Assembly (NCBI GenBank): GCA_002304445.1
Contig: NEVA01000024.1
Location: 1 to 51,648, forward strand
Direction: 5' to 3'
DNA: 51,648 nt
Source of the DNA: Opitutia bacterium Tous-C4FEB
GTDB taxonomy: Bacteria; Verrucomicrobiota; Verrucomicrobiia; Opitutales; Opitutaceae
Shown: positions 51,567 through 51,648 of the stretch, one piece after another
Layout of the letters: each line of letters begins with the position of its first letter
How positions within the stretch are numbered: position 1 is the first letter of the stretch
Program-made: the position numbers and the translations under genes
The notes under the pieces: generated by a model
Databases searched by the model: none
Told to the model about the DNA's origin: nothing
Seen by the model: the letters and a program-made list of their open reading frames with translations, nothing else

Positions 51567-51648
51567 TCAGATAACGCAGTAGTCGCCAAAAGGCGCACCG
51601 TTTGGCGTCGTTGATGGTGTGAAACATAAAACGAGCAGGGCCGTCGAC

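Larger units (their letters stand above)
50561..51648 (+). mobile_element. Decayed IS3-family insertion sequence (right part cut or degenerate)
   Basis: Contains an orfA (HTH plus leucine-zipper) and an orfB (D-D-35-E transposase) in the IS3 arrangement, both broken by stops. The left end is placed near TGACCTGCCG at 50561, 63 bases before the orfA ATG, but no matching right inverted repeat is found in the window. Transposase similarity ends near 51566; the rest to 51648 has no recognised content, so either the element is truncated or the window edge cuts it. Confidence 0.75.

Overview
The window reads as a chromosome segment of a GC-rich, Gram-negative bacterium. An outer membrane is indicated by BamA, an OmpH/Skp chaperone and LpxD, and a peptidoglycan wall by a long dcw (division and cell wall) cluster. 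My best guess is Verrucomicrobiota, Opitutaceae-like. This rests on gene order (bamA-ompH-lpxD, amt-glnK, rplY-pth-rpsF-ssb-rplI), on the style of proteins such as TGS-less ThrRS and Mg-type HemB, and on lineage-restricted hypothetical proteins. It is inference, not proven from a marker gene.

Layout. 1-1.3 kb: 3' part of an ammonium transporter plus its P-II regulator. 1.4-5.3 kb (minus): TPR protein, thrS, cysS. 5.5-6.8 kb: hemB and a small membrane protein. 6.8-7.3 kb: a frameshifted polysaccharide-export lipoprotein remnant. 7.5-10.6 kb: an acidic unknown protein, pyrD, and a serine O-acetyltransferase gene preceded by an operator-like palindrome. 10.7-12.9 kb: tRNA-Leu(GAG) and an Arg/Gly-rich unknown protein. 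13.2-18.4 kb (minus): pyrR-pyrB-pyrC, a CPBP membrane protease, thiL and tsaE. 18.8 kb: tRNA-Asn(GTT). 19-21.9 kb: rplY-pth-rpsF-ssb-rplI. 22-30 kb: dnaB-bamA-ompH, then lpxD-prs-htrA; pyrE follows in the opposite direction. 30.8 kb: a decayed tRNA-Pro(CGG)-like sequence. 31.2-49.2 kb: the dcw cluster (mraZ, rsmH, ftsL, ftsI, murE, murF, mraY, murD-like, a LysM protein, ftsW, murG, murB, ddl, ftsQ, ftsA, ftsZ) and then obgE. 50.3-51.6 kb: a broken gene start and a decayed IS3-family element.

How the genes work together. The pyr genes here (pyrR, B, C, D, E) cover most of UMP synthesis, and prs supplies PRPP. The dcw genes make and use lipid II at the septum. Many dcw junctions overlap by a few bases, which implies translational coupling. 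Three TGGG repeats with 10-bp period upstream of mraZ match the known MraZ operator design.

Most notable: the amino-acid ligase steps of the dcw cluster look altered. murC is absent from its usual place between murG and murB. The protein in the murD slot aligns almost without gaps to MurD but has lost the P-loop Lys, the DHxD His, the carbamylated Lys and most of domain 3. MurE keeps its P-loop but has NNPG where DNPR is expected, and has lost the neighbouring GDRxxxKRP and YAHTPD residues. MurF, MraY, MurG and Ddl look intact. Working MurC/MurD activities must be encoded elsewhere, and the copies here may be retained pseudoenzymes with another role.
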